Assembly (NCBI GenBank): GCA_015066395.1
Contig: SVOL01000015.1
Span: 1-47,149 of the forward strand
Reading direction: 5' to 3'
DNA from: Oscillospiraceae bacterium
GTDB taxonomy: Bacteria; Bacillota; Clostridia; Oscillospirales; Acutalibacteraceae
Length of the DNA: 47,149 bases
A program made the position numbers and the translations under genes. The notes beneath the pieces were generated by a model. The model saw only the letters and a program-made list of their open reading frames with translations. It searched no databases and had not been told where the DNA came from. The number at the start of each line of letters is the position of its first letter. The stretch's first letter is position 1. This document shows, one piece after another, positions 1 through 7,417 of this stretch.

Positions 1-78
1 GGGGTCGCCAAAGAGGCAAGGACTCTAAGGCTTGAATAAAGAGAAAGCCCGCGCCTTTAGACGCGGGTCAGTCTCATG
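1..78 (+). mobile_element. 3' end of an IS200/IS605-family element (omega-RNA-like)
   Basis: No open reading frame is present. The segment has the layout I associate with the 3' end of tnpB-type IS605 elements: a short GGTCGCC-containing stem, a GACTCTAAGGCTTGAAT-like linker, then a GC stem-loop (48-53 pairs with 62-67, loop CCTTTAGA) close to the element end. The transposon body would lie left of the window. The exact element boundary cannot be fixed, and the family is recognised by resemblance rather than by a search. Confidence 0.42.
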
Positions 79-97
79 GGCTTTTAGCCCTTGTGCA

Positions 98-120
98 AAC
101 CACCCGTTTGACGGGTGGTT
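98..120 (-). terminator. Hairpin after the radical SAM gene
   Basis: A perfect 10-bp stem with a TTG loop (98-107 with 111-120) ends just 4 nt from the stop codon of the minus-strand radical SAM gene. No clear U-tract follows on the minus strand, so it may be an mRNA-stabilising 3' hairpin or part of the neighbouring insertion element instead of a classical terminator. A smaller GGGC/GCCC stem lies at 78-90. Confidence 0.4.
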
Positions 121-124
121 ATGA

Positions 125-979
125 TTAAAATCTTTTTGCGTAACCGCACTTGCGGCAAAGTTCCTCGGTAGGAGTTCGGTTTGAGAAGCCATTAAATAGG
201 TCTGTGGCACGTTTTGAGGTGATGATTGATTCTAAATCGCTTTTGAAAATGTTGCCTAAATTTATCGTGCCTTCGCTATCGAGACAACAGGGAACAACCG
301 TGCCGTCACAAAGTATTCCCAACTGGTCGCGGAGTCCGTAGCAAAATAGGGGTTGGTCTGTTGCTTCGGCATCGGTATTGGGCCAGTCGAATTTATCACC
401 GAATTGTAAAAACACTTTGTCGCCTACTGCCGTACCGCCGCGGCTGTCTTTCCAGGGTTTGTTGAAATAGCCTTCGAGATGCTTTAAAATCTCCGAGTTT
501 AATGCGTCCTCACCGCCGTTGTTCCAGAGTCTTAATGCCACTATTTTGTTACTTTCGGCCTGCTTTGCGAACGAGAAGCAAGCATCAAGATACTCGGAAA
601 AAGGTGTCTTTCTGTCATTAGCCTCGAACGAGTGCAGGGAGATTACGATCTTGTGAACGGCAGGAGAGCGGAGCAACAAATCGCCTTGATTTTTTAACAA
701 AGTGCCGTTGGTCGTGATGATGACCTTGAACTGTTTTTCTTCGGCAATTTTCAAAAATTCGGCCAATTCGGGATGGCATAACGGCTCACCCAAAAGGTGA
801 AAATATAAAAATTCGGTGTAACCTTTGCACTTGTTTAAAATCCCTATAAATTCGTCCGTGGTCATTCGGCGAGGGTCTCTTTTTGTGCCCGGGCAGAATG
901 AGCACCGCAGATTGCAGATGTTGGAGATCTCAATATAAATTTTCTTGAATCGCAGGGTGCCCACTCCTTTTGTTTGCAT
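125..979 (-). CDS. Radical SAM/SPASM domain protein
   Basis: The N-terminus carries the radical SAM cluster motif CNLRCSFC (Cx3Cx2C), which binds a 4Fe-4S cluster and S-adenosylmethionine. A GEPL motif and a TTNGT strand typical of the TIM-barrel core follow. The C-terminus has a SPASM-like set of cysteines (CDGTVVPCC and CRKCGY) for an auxiliary cluster. The substrate is unknown: the family ranges from peptide maturases to tRNA and nucleotide enzymes, and no candidate precursor peptide sits beside it. Start: an ATG at 979 is used here, but AAAGGAG lies about 8 nt ahead of a CTG at 955, giving an N-terminus LRFKKIYIEISN that fits the family better, so translation may begin there. It is divergent from the CDF gene. 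Confidence 0.8.
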   Translation of the reverse strand: MQTKGVGTLRFKKIYIEISNICNLRCSFCPGTKRDPRRMTTDEFIGILNKCKGYTEFLYFHLLGEPLCHPELAEFLKIAEEKQFKVIITTNGTLLKNQGDLLLRSPAVHKIVISLHSFEANDRKTPFSEYLDACFSFAKQAESNKIVALRLWNNGGEDALNSEILKHLEGYFNKPWKDSRGGTAVGDKVFLQFGDKFDWPNTDAEATDQPLFCYGLRDQLGILCDGTVVPCCLDSEGTINLGNIFKSDLESIITSKRATDLFNGFSNRTPTEELCRKCGYAKRF

Positions 980-1007
980 TTTTAAAAAGTTTATAGTATT
1001 ATAAACT
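973..1007 (+). promoter_or_regulatory. Promoter and palindrome in the divergent intergenic region
   Basis: TTGCAT (974-979), 17 bp, TATTAT (997-1002) is a plausible promoter for the CDF gene. It overlaps a near-perfect 20-bp palindrome, AGTTTATAGTATTATAAACT (988-1007), whose minus strand contains TATAAT for the radical SAM gene. One regulator bound here could control both genes; which one is unknown. Confidence 0.45.
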
Positions 1008-1063
1008 ATGTGATAAATACATTGTATCATAATGAGTGAGTACAGTCAATCGGAGGAAAAGAT

Positions 1064-1984
1064 ATGAAGACCGAAAAGAATATACTGACTGCTTTTATTT
1101 TAAATCTGGCGTTTTCCGTTTTTGAGTTTGTCGGCGGAATCTTCACCGGCAGTGTTGCTATTGTTTCGGATGCTGTTCACGATATCGGTGATGCCGCGAG
1201 TATCGGCATTTCTTATTTTCTTGAAAAAAAGAGCAAGAAACAGCCTGATGAAAACTATACCTACGGATATGCGAGATACTCGGTCGTCGGTAGTGTTATA
1301 ACTACGCTGATCCTGCTTTTCGGCTCGGTCATGGTTATTTATAATGCGGTTGGCAGGATAATCGAACCGACCGACATTTATTATAACGGAATGATCGTTT
1401 TTGCCGTTGTCGGAGTGCTGGTTAATTTCGGTGCGGCGTTGATCACCCGCGACGGCGATTCTTTGAATCAGAAGGCTGTAAACCTGCATATGCTTGAGGA
1501 CGTGCTTGGTTGGATAGTTGTGCTCATCGGTGCGGTGGTCATGCGATTTACCGACTTTAAGCTCCTTGACCCTATAATGTCGATCGCGGTTGCGGTCTTC
1601 ATTCTGATAAACGCTATCAGGAATCTTAAAGAGGTGCTTAGACTGTTCCTTGAAATGACACCGCAAGGCGTCAGTGTTGATGAGATAAAAGAGCATATTT
1701 CGGAGATCGAGGGAGTGCTCGGAGTCCATCACATTCACGTCTGGAGTATGGATGGACAAAGCAATTATGCGACGATGCACGTTGTTACAAACGGAGATGC
1801 ACACGTTGTAAAAGATAAGATCCGCGAGGAGTTAAAAGAACACGGCATAGGACACGTCACACTTGAACTGGAAGCAGAGGGTGAGCATTGCCATGAGGAG
1901 TGCTGTCACGTTGAGGTGCAGTCGGGTTCGGGACATCATCACCATCACCATCACCATGGCCACAGTCACGGTCATCATCATTAA
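1064..1984 (+). CDS. Cation diffusion facilitator (zinc-type) with His-rich tail
   Basis: A CDF family metal/proton antiporter of the cytoplasmic membrane, 306 aa. Six hydrophobic segments cover about residues 8-190. HxxxD metal-site pairs appear in TM2 (VHDIGD) and TM5 (HMLED), the pattern of zinc-transporting members. The cytoplasmic C-terminal domain (about 195-265) has the usual HHIHVWS metal-dimer strand. The protein ends in a histidine/cysteine tail (HCHEECCH, then a run of eight histidines followed by GHSHGHHH), probably a metal buffer. The ATG is preceded by GGAGGAAAAGAT. It is a single-gene unit with its own terminator. Exact metal preference (Zn, Cd, Co, Ni) is not decided by sequence. 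Confidence 0.9.
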   Translation: MKTEKNILTAFILNLAFSVFEFVGGIFTGSVAIVSDAVHDIGDAASIGISYFLEKKSKKQPDENYTYGYARYSVVGSVITTLILLFGSVMVIYNAVGRIIEPTDIYYNGMIVFAVVGVLVNFGAALITRDGDSLNQKAVNLHMLEDVLGWIVVLIGAVVMRFTDFKLLDPIMSIAVAVFILINAIRNLKEVLRLFLEMTPQGVSVDEIKEHISEIEGVLGVHHIHVWSMDGQSNYATMHVVTNGDAHVVKDKIREELKEHGIGHVTLELEAEGEHCHEECCHVEVQSGSGHHHHHHHHGHSHGHHH

Positions 1985-1993
1985 ATTGAGTAA

Positions 1994-2020
1994 GCGGCAG
2001 GGAACACCCTGCCGCTTTTT
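1994..2020 (+). terminator. Rho-independent terminator of the CDF gene
   Basis: GCGGCAG/CTGCCGC-type stem (1994-2015) followed by TTTTT, 10 nt after the stop codon. Confidence 0.85.
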
Positions 2021-2044
2021 GCCTGATTTAACATTTATCGCGCG

Positions 2045-2122
2045 GGTTTCGCGGTGACGGCCTATTGGCCGTCGCGAACGCTTTTGCGTTCGCAGGAAAA
2101 TCAAAGATTTTCCCGCGAAACC
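2045..2122. repeat. Cloverleaf of nested perfect inverted repeats
   Basis: A 9-bp closing stem (2045-2053 with 2114-2122) encloses three consecutive perfect hairpins: 7 bp with loop TATT (2056-2073), 8 bp with loop TTTT (2074-2093) and 8 bp with loop AAA (2095-2113). Only three bases are unpaired at the junction. It is not a tRNA: there is no TTC-arm, anticodon loop or acceptor. It sits between the CDF terminator and the native uvrB promoter. It may be a mobile hairpin repeat (REP/MITE-like), a structured RNA or a protein-binding cruciform; no identity is claimed. Confidence 0.75.
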
Positions 2123-2150
2123 TTGAAGTAAAAAAGTATCCGCTCTTTTG

Positions 2151-2179
2151 TTTACTTATTTTGAAAATTGTGATATACT
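2151..2179 (+). promoter_or_regulatory. Promoter of the native uvrB 5' fragment
   Basis: TTTACT (2151-2156), 17 bp, TATACT (2174-2179), 35 nt ahead of the TTG start at 2215. It would originally have driven uvrB. After the insertion it still faces the 90-codon fragment and possibly the element's genes. Confidence 0.55.
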
Positions 2180-2214
2180 AATTTTAAATAAGCTTTATGA
2201 AAGGAGGAGTAAGG

Positions 2215-2487
2215 TTGGAAAACTTTAAATTGGTGTCGCCGTTTAAGCCCACGGGTGATCAACCGCAGGCAATAAAGGCTTTGACCGAGGGGGTTTTGAA
2301 CGGTGAAAAGGAGCAGGTTTTGTTGGGTGTAACCGGTTCCGGTAAGACCTTTACTATGGCCAATGTCATTGCGAATGTCAATAAACCGACACTTATCTTA
2401 GCCCACAACAAGACCCTCGCCGCTCAGCTTTGCTCCGAATTCAAAGAATTTTTCCCCGAAAACGCGGTGGAATATTTTGTGTCCTAA
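2215..2487 (+). pseudogene. uvrB: Native 5' end of uvrB, cut off by an insertion
   Basis: Codes for residues 1-90 of UvrB ([19 protein letters not shown]..., Walker A GVTGSGKT) and ends in a TAA created at the junction directly after EYFVS, just before the conserved [10 protein letters not shown] beta-hairpin. The start is taken as TTG at 2215, 7 nt after GGAGG, because an upstream in-frame ATG at 2197 would include the ribosome site itself. From KEQVLL to EYFVS it is identical in protein to the intact UvrB downstream (59 residues), yet the DNA differs at 22 positions by my hand count, all synonymous. It cannot make a working UvrB, though it may still be translated as a short peptide. Confidence 0.93.
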
Positions 2488-2578
2488 TACAAGTTTCGGC
2501 CCTAAAACCGTGATAAAATGCCGATTTTAAGGGATTTTTAACACAGAATAACACGTAATAACGCTATATAAACCAAAT

Positions 2579-2604
2579 AAATTTGTGACCTAAATTCGTG
2601 CAAT
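2579..2604 (+). repeat. Left copy of a 26-bp direct repeat in the uvrB element
   Basis: AAATTTGTGACCTAAATTCG continuing TGCAAT. It matches 5316-5341 at 24 of 26 positions in the same orientation. The two copies bracket the two cargo genes, so they could be recombination or recombinase-binding sites. Just upstream, AATAACAC (2547-2554) has an inverted partner GTGTTATT at 5158-5165. Confidence 0.7.
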
Positions 2605-2647
2605 TTCGTTTATAACAGTATTTGTTTCACAGAAAGACAGGTGAAAA

Positions 2648-3694
2648 ATGAACTACATACAGTTTCAAAAGCAAATAGAGTTTCTTCTTAAAAATGCTTC
2701 TCCCAACATTCAATATCGGGTTAAGAAAGAAATATTAAAGGAAGCAACAGACTCTCCAGAAATGTTGGAATTACAGGCTAAAATCTTAACTTTGCCCAAG
2801 GTTAAAAAAGCTTTTTCTTGTCAACGAGATAATGGGTTTTTTGGTTCTGTTCTCCACGGTGTATACTTTGACGGTTTCGATTCAACAGTTAATTTGTTAA
2901 AGAGAAACGGCGTGGAGGTTACTGATCCTCGCATGGTAAAGGCCAAAGACGCACTTGCAAATTGGCAGGAGTATGAACGAGACCATTTTTACAAATCGGG
3001 CAATGCCATGGACGAACACGGTCGAGGTGGGTTCCGTGCAATTTGGGCAGAACAGCTTGTTGAGCTTGGCGCGGATGAGGGTTCACCCCAGATACAAGAG
3101 CAAATTTCTAACGCACTAAACGCTTTCTGTGGAGCATTGCTATATTCAACTCCTGATGATTTTTCAAAGAAGGCAACCTTTCGCGGGCAGCCGTGCCGTT
3201 ATTACATTAAGGGATCAACTTTCCCTGCAGCGAACCATATCAGCATTTTAGAAAAAACACTTTCTTGGAGAAGTCTCGAAAATCTTGAGATGGTTAGGAA
3301 GTCGTATTGGCACTGTAAGGAAATCATGAAAGACTATCATGACGGGTTTATTTATATTAACTGCGGTCATTTTGTTGGTCCTTTTAATTACAACTGGAAT
3401 GCTCCGAAAGAGAGAATCAGTATTCATAGTTTTGATGACCATCCGATAGATTTTGCTTGGTTTATGAGAGGACTCGGTACAGCGTCGATTAGTTATCCAA
3501 TCTTTGATGATGGTAATCCGTATTTGGTAGAGTCACTTGCTGAAATGATTGCTGATGAAAAACTCATCAGCAATATCGGTGACGAACAAATGCGTCATTT
3601 CAAAAACTATTCCTCACTTGTACCTTCTTGGCGAAAAAAGGAAAGCATAGCTTGTGATATTTACTTTCCAATACTTTTGGCTTTGTGTAAATAG
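2648..3694 (+). CDS. Alpha/alpha-toroid (squalene-cyclase/prenyltransferase-like) protein, cargo of the uvrB element
   Basis: 348 aa, no signal peptide or membrane segment. The N-terminal stretch (SPNIQYRVKKEIL, then DSPEMLELQAKIL, then CQRDNGFFGSVLHG) resembles a family of bacterial proteins with a terpene-cyclase-like alpha/alpha toroid fold that begin VRYRTLRELLG..DPEV. Short QxxNGxxG and HGRGGF-type turns fit toroid repeats, but no DxDD or DDxxD catalytic motif is visible, so enzymatic activity is not claimed. The ribosome site is weak (ACAGGTGAAAA). It lies 65 nt ahead of the HEPN gene and is probably co-transcribed with it. Base composition is more AT-rich than the flanking uvrB. It could be a structural or sensor partner of the HEPN protein. 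Function unknown. Confidence 0.7.
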   Translation: MNYIQFQKQIEFLLKNASPNIQYRVKKEILKEATDSPEMLELQAKILTLPKVKKAFSCQRDNGFFGSVLHGVYFDGFDSTVNLLKRNGVEVTDPRMVKAKDALANWQEYERDHFYKSGNAMDEHGRGGFRAIWAEQLVELGADEGSPQIQEQISNALNAFCGALLYSTPDDFSKKATFRGQPCRYYIKGSTFPAANHISILEKTLSWRSLENLEMVRKSYWHCKEIMKDYHDGFIYINCGHFVGPFNYNWNAPKERISIHSFDDHPIDFAWFMRGLGTASISYPIFDDGNPYLVESLAEMIADEKLISNIGDEQMRHFKNYSSLVPSWRKKESIACDIYFPILLALCK

Positions 3695-3759
3695 AATATC
3701 CAAATAAAACGGTGAACTTCATACAAAACCATATATTTAGAAAATTGGAGCTATAAAAA

Positions 3760-5100
3760 ATGAAAGAAAAATTACTAACAGGAATAATACCACACCAAGA
3801 AAAGCCAATAGTTTTTTTCGCCGATAAAGACAACTATAAATTCACATTTATGACCAATGAAACTTATTCATTTGGTGAAAGCTCTATAGAAATCCCTTCA
3901 CATGATGGCTTTATTTACGGAACTACACACGATAATCATAGTATTGCTGTATATGTAGGGGAAACAAAATTGAAACTTTCAGGTGCTCAGCCATTAAACA
4001 CATGTGCTTATGTGATGTCTAAAGGAAACGTTGGAGAGCAAAACATATCAACTTTTGATACACTTACATTTCACGGTGGTACATTAAACTCAGTTTTTCA
4101 TATGCGAGCGATGAAACTTGAACATTCGACGGAAGATACGATTGTTAAGTACACGGATGATTCTATAAAATATAGTGTTGAAACTGAACAGTATGAATTT
4201 GATGTTGAAATACGTTCTGAAATGAGAACAAGATTTAGCAAAAAAGGGCGGTCAATAAATAATGATGAGGTTGTTATGATTTTGCGATTCAAAAAACAAC
4301 AGCCTCTAAGTTCTTTCTTTGAACACTATAATTGCATAAAAGATATGCTATCATTTATGTGTTTTAGAGAAAATGTTGGATTTGATTCTGTTACATTGTC
4401 AAGAAGTGGTGCTCAAAAAAATGCCTTCCCGACGACAGCTATAGCATATGTTCAAAATAAAACTACTTTAACAACAAAGGATATTTTCAATAATATTTGT
4501 TTCGAAAACATTATAGATATTTTGTCAAACCTTACGAGCATTTTTTATGCAAAAGAAAACGAAAAAGGCGATTACATTATTTTAGGATTTATGCCGGAAA
4601 ACGATAAAGATGTTTTTAGCATGAACAATAAGAAAATACGCAATATTTGCTCTTCGTTGGAGTGCGAACTTTCTTACGTAACCGATATTAAGAGTGAAGG
4701 AAATAAACTTTTATTAGAACTAATAGATTCAACAAAAGCTCATATCAAAGAATTTCGCAAAAATAATGTAGGTTTAGATAACGATACATACAACAAGATA
4801 TTTTCTAGTATGTCTTATTGGTCGTTTCCTTTGGCAGAGAAACTATGTGCTCTATATCAAAAATATTTTAACGAAATTGATTTATTGAATTTTTCTGATT
4901 GTTGCGTTGGTGATTCTGATATAAAAAGCTTTGTTAAATATAGGAATACAATCACACATGGTCGCCATCAAATTCTTACCGAGAAAATTGCGATAACATC
5001 GCATTTTTTATGTGGATTGATATATTGTTGCGTTCTTACAAGAGCAGGACTTTCACAAGAACAATTGAAAACTCTTTGCGGAAAAAGGATATTAGGGTAA
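3760..5100 (+). CDS. Apea-like HEPN domain protein (predicted ribonuclease, possible phage defence)
   Basis: 446 aa, very AT-rich. The C-terminal helical region contains KYRNTITHGR, an exact RNxxxH (RX4H) HEPN catalytic motif at about residues 395-400. It is followed by the hydrophobic last helix usual in these domains. The long N-terminal part (about 1-300) is mostly beta-rich and resembles the N-terminal domains fused to Apea-type HEPN in single-protein abortive-infection systems. Known HEPN proteins of this architecture are toxic RNases activated on infection; assigning that role here is inference from domain layout and from its place as cargo in an integrated element. GGAG lies about 9 nt before the ATG. 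No antitoxin-like nucleotidyltransferase gene is next to it. Confidence 0.72.
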   Translation: MKEKLLTGIIPHQEKPIVFFADKDNYKFTFMTNETYSFGESSIEIPSHDGFIYGTTHDNHSIAVYVGETKLKLSGAQPLNTCAYVMSKGNVGEQNISTFDTLTFHGGTLNSVFHMRAMKLEHSTEDTIVKYTDDSIKYSVETEQYEFDVEIRSEMRTRFSKKGRSINNDEVVMILRFKKQQPLSSFFEHYNCIKDMLSFMCFRENVGFDSVTLSRSGAQKNAFPTTAIAYVQNKTTLTTKDIFNNICFENIIDILSNLTSIFYAKENEKGDYIILGFMPENDKDVFSMNNKKIRNICSSLECELSYVTDIKSEGNKLLLELIDSTKAHIKEFRKNNVGLDNDTYNKIFSSMSYWSFPLAEKLCALYQKYFNEIDLLNFSDCCVGDSDIKSFVKYRNTITHGRHQILTEKIAITSHFLCGLIYCCVLTRAGLSQEQLKTLCGKRILG

Positions 5101-5430
5101 TTATTTTGTTTTAGTGTGTTTTAAGACGTTTGCAGAAATATAGAGTTTTCCCGTTGTGTGTTATTTCGTCTTATTTAGTGTTATCCTGTTGGCTTTTTAA
5201 AAGTTAGTCTATTTACACGAATTTTGATTTTTATTAAAATGCAATTTTTCCTTTGAAATAGCGGTTTAAACCTACCTGAATACTTGGCTGAATATTTTGT
5301 ACTGATTACGATTACAAATTTGTGACCTGAATTCGTGTAATCTACTGTTCGCCAACTTTTTGATAAAAATTTGAGTGAATTTAAGACAATAAAAATACAG
5401 AAAATAATTAAAAAAGAAAGGAGTGAGAAC
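5101..5430 (+). other. Non-coding right part of the uvrB element
   Basis: AT-rich, no gene. It holds GTGTTATT (5158-5165, inverted partner at 2547-2554), TTACACGAATT (5213-5223) with an exact inverted copy AATTCGTGTAA at 5330-5340, an internal GAATATTTTGT (5290-5300) identical to the uvrB junction sequence, and the right 26-bp direct repeat (5316-5341). After the internal junction-like copy comes ACTGATTACGATTAC, which resembles a one-base-shifted version of the uvrB YYDYY codons, perhaps a scar of an earlier uvrB junction. No convincing promoter for the restored uvrB was found here. Confidence 0.6.
5316..5341 (+). repeat. Right copy of the 26-bp direct repeat
   Basis: AAATTTGTGACCTGAATTCG continuing TGTAAT, 24/26 identical to 2579-2604. 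Its second half also forms an 11-bp inverted repeat with 5213-5223. Confidence 0.7.
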
Positions 5431-7392
5431 GTGCCGGATAAGTTTATTTTACATTCAAATTACAAGCCAACCGGAGACCAACCACAAGCGATTGAAAAAC
5501 TCAGTGAAGGTATCAAAAATGGCTTAAAAGAGCAGGTTTTACTGGGGGTAACCGGTTCGGGTAAGACTTTTACGATGGCTAATGTCATTGCCAATGTCAA
5601 TAAACCTACGCTTATTTTGGCTCATAACAAGACCCTTGCCGCACAGCTTTGCTCCGAATTTAAGGAATTTTTCCCCGAAAATGCGGTTGAATATTTTGTA
5701 TCCTACTATGACTACTATCAGCCCGAGGCCTATATCCCGGGCACTGACACATATATTGAAAAGGACTCTGCTATAAACGATGAGATCGACAAATTGCGAC
5801 ATTCGGCGACCTGCGCTTTGTCTGAGCGTCGTGACGTTATCATAGTCGCATCGGTCTCCTGTATTTACTCTTTAGGCAACCCTATTGACTACCGAAATAT
5901 GGTAATTTCGCTTCGACCCGGAATGACGAAGGAGCGTGACGAGCTGATAAGAAAGCTTGTTGACCTGCAGTATGAGCGAAACGATGTCAATTTCACACGA
6001 AACAAGTTCCGTGTCAAGGGTGACGTGGTTGAGATATTTCCTGCTTATTCCGGCGAGACGGCTATTAGAGTCGAGTTTTTCGGTGACGAGATCGACCGCA
6101 TCAGCGAGATCGAGCCGCTAACGGGCAACATCAAGACCGTTCTCGGTCATATCGGCATCTATCCCGCTTCGCATTATATTGTGCCTGAGGAGGAGAAGGA
6201 AGCCGCTATCCGTGATATCCTCGATGAAATGGAAGAGCAGGTCAAGTTATTTACCGAGCAAGGCAAACTTATCGAGGCTCAGCGCATCCGCCAGCGTACT
6301 GAGTATGACGTTGAGATGCTTCGTGAGATCGGCACCTGCAAGGGTGTTGAAAACTACTCGCGAGTGCTGTCGAGACGCGCACCGGGAAGCACACCTTTTA
6401 CTTTGCTTGACTATTTTCCCGATGATTTTCTGTTGTTTATCGACGAGTCGCACGTGACCGTTCCGCAGGTTCGGGGAATGTACGGCGGTGACAAGGCGAG
6501 AAAAGAAAATTTGGTCGAATACGGTTTCCGCTTGCCGTCGGCTTTTGACAACCGACCGCTGATTTTCGATGAGTTTTATAAACATTTGAATCAGACCATC
6601 TATGTCTCTGCAACTCCGGGTGAGTTTGAAAAGTCTAACGCGGACACGGTGGCTGAGCAGTTGATAAGACCGACAGGTCTTTTGGACCCCGAGATCATTG
6701 TTAAACCGACCGAGGGACAGATCGATGACCTCGTTTCTGAGATAAATTTAAGAACGGCTAAGGGTCAGCGAGTGCTGGTCACGACACTTACAAAAAAGAT
6801 GGCCGAGGACCTTACCGATTATCTTGACGAATTAGGGATAAAGGTAAAATATATGCACTTTGACGTTGACACTATCGAGCGAATGAAGCTGATAAGAGGC
6901 TTGCGACTCGGTGAGTTCGACGTGCTTGTTGGTATTAACCTTTTAAGAGAGGGTCTCGATATTCCGGAGGTCTCGCTCGTGGCTATTTTGGATGCTGACA
7001 AGGAAGGTTTCTTGCGTTCCGAGACCTCGCTTATCCAGACGGTAGGACGAGCCGCCAGAAACTCAGAGGGTCAGGTCATAATGTATGCCGATTCGGTCAC
7101 TAATTCAATGGAAAGAGCCATTGTAGAGACTAACCGCCGCCGCGAGATTCAGTCGGCTTATAATGAGGAACACGGCATCACACCTATGACTATCATCAAG
7201 GATGTCCGTGATATTATCGAGATAACACCAAAGCAGGACCTCACCGCCAATGTAAAGCAGATGTCGCGTGAACAGCGAGAGGCGATGATAAAACGACTGA
7301 CAATAGAGATGCGGCAGGCCGCAAAGTTGTTGGAGTTTGAGCACGCCGCGGAGCTCAGAGACAAGATCTCAAAGCTTCGCAGCGGACGCTGA
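5431..7392 (+). CDS. uvrB: Excinuclease ABC subunit B, restored by the inserted element
   Basis: UvrB, the damage-verifying helicase-like subunit of nucleotide excision repair, 653 aa, full family length. Walker A GVTGSGKT is at 39-46, the beta-hairpin YYDYYQP begins at residue 92, IDESH is the helicase motif II, VGRAARN is motif VI, and a C-terminal UVR motif (residues about 617-653) contacts UvrA/UvrC. The start is GTG at 5431 with AAAGGAG 8 nt upstream; further in-frame codons upstream (from 5371) lack family similarity. Codons 1-91 belong to the inserted element and differ from the native copy at 2215 mostly at synonymous sites, and more in the first 33 residues. Codons from 92 on are native. 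The gene is thus a chimera with a new leader. Confidence 0.96.
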   Translation: MPDKFILHSNYKPTGDQPQAIEKLSEGIKNGLKEQVLLGVTGSGKTFTMANVIANVNKPTLILAHNKTLAAQLCSEFKEFFPENAVEYFVSYYDYYQPEAYIPGTDTYIEKDSAINDEIDKLRHSATCALSERRDVIIVASVSCIYSLGNPIDYRNMVISLRPGMTKERDELIRKLVDLQYERNDVNFTRNKFRVKGDVVEIFPAYSGETAIRVEFFGDEIDRISEIEPLTGNIKTVLGHIGIYPASHYIVPEEEKEAAIRDILDEMEEQVKLFTEQGKLIEAQRIRQRTEYDVEMLREIGTCKGVENYSRVLSRRAPGSTPFTLLDYFPDDFLLFIDESHVTVPQVRGMYGGDKARKENLVEYGFRLPSAFDNRPLIFDEFYKHLNQTIYVSATPGEFEKSNADTVAEQLIRPTGLLDPEIIVKPTEGQIDDLVSEINLRTAKGQRVLVTTLTKKMAEDLTDYLDELGIKVKYMHFDVDTIERMKLIRGLRLGEFDVLVGINLLREGLDIPEVSLVAILDADKEGFLRSETSLIQTVGRAARNSEGQVIMYADSVTNSMERAIVETNRRREIQSAYNEEHGITPMTIIKDVRDIIEITPKQDLTANVKQMSREQREAMIKRLTIEMRQAAKLLEFEHAAELRDKISKLRSGR

Positions 7393-7417
7393 AATCAATG
7401 TTGAGGAGGGAAGCCTT

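Larger units (their letters stand above)
2485..5700 (+). mobile_element. uvrB-targeted genomic element carrying a HEPN protein and a replacement uvrB 5' end
   Basis: The left junction is where native uvrB stops (about 2484-2487). The right junction lies where the restored uvrB joins the native 3' part, after codon 91 (about 5700-5704). GAATATTTTGT(G/A)TCCTA is shared by both junctions, and a further GAATATTTTGT copy lies inside at 5290-5300. The cargo is AT-rich and unlike its neighbours: two genes (2648, 3760), a 330-nt spacer and a recoded first 91 codons of uvrB. No recombinase is visible inside, so mobilisation in trans or loss of the recombinase must be assumed. Exact ends cannot be placed because both sides of the junction are uvrB-homologous. 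Confidence 0.82.

Noticed and set aside
2075-2092. Possible SOS (LexA) box CGAAC...GTTCG upstream of uvrB
   Set aside because: Spacing between half-sites is 8, whereas the Bacillota box has 4; the arms are explained by the second hairpin of the cloverleaf.
1832-2104. Open frames antisense or frame-shifted to the His-rich tail of the CDF gene
   Set aside because: Low-complexity shadows of the CAT/CAC repeats, with no ribosome site.
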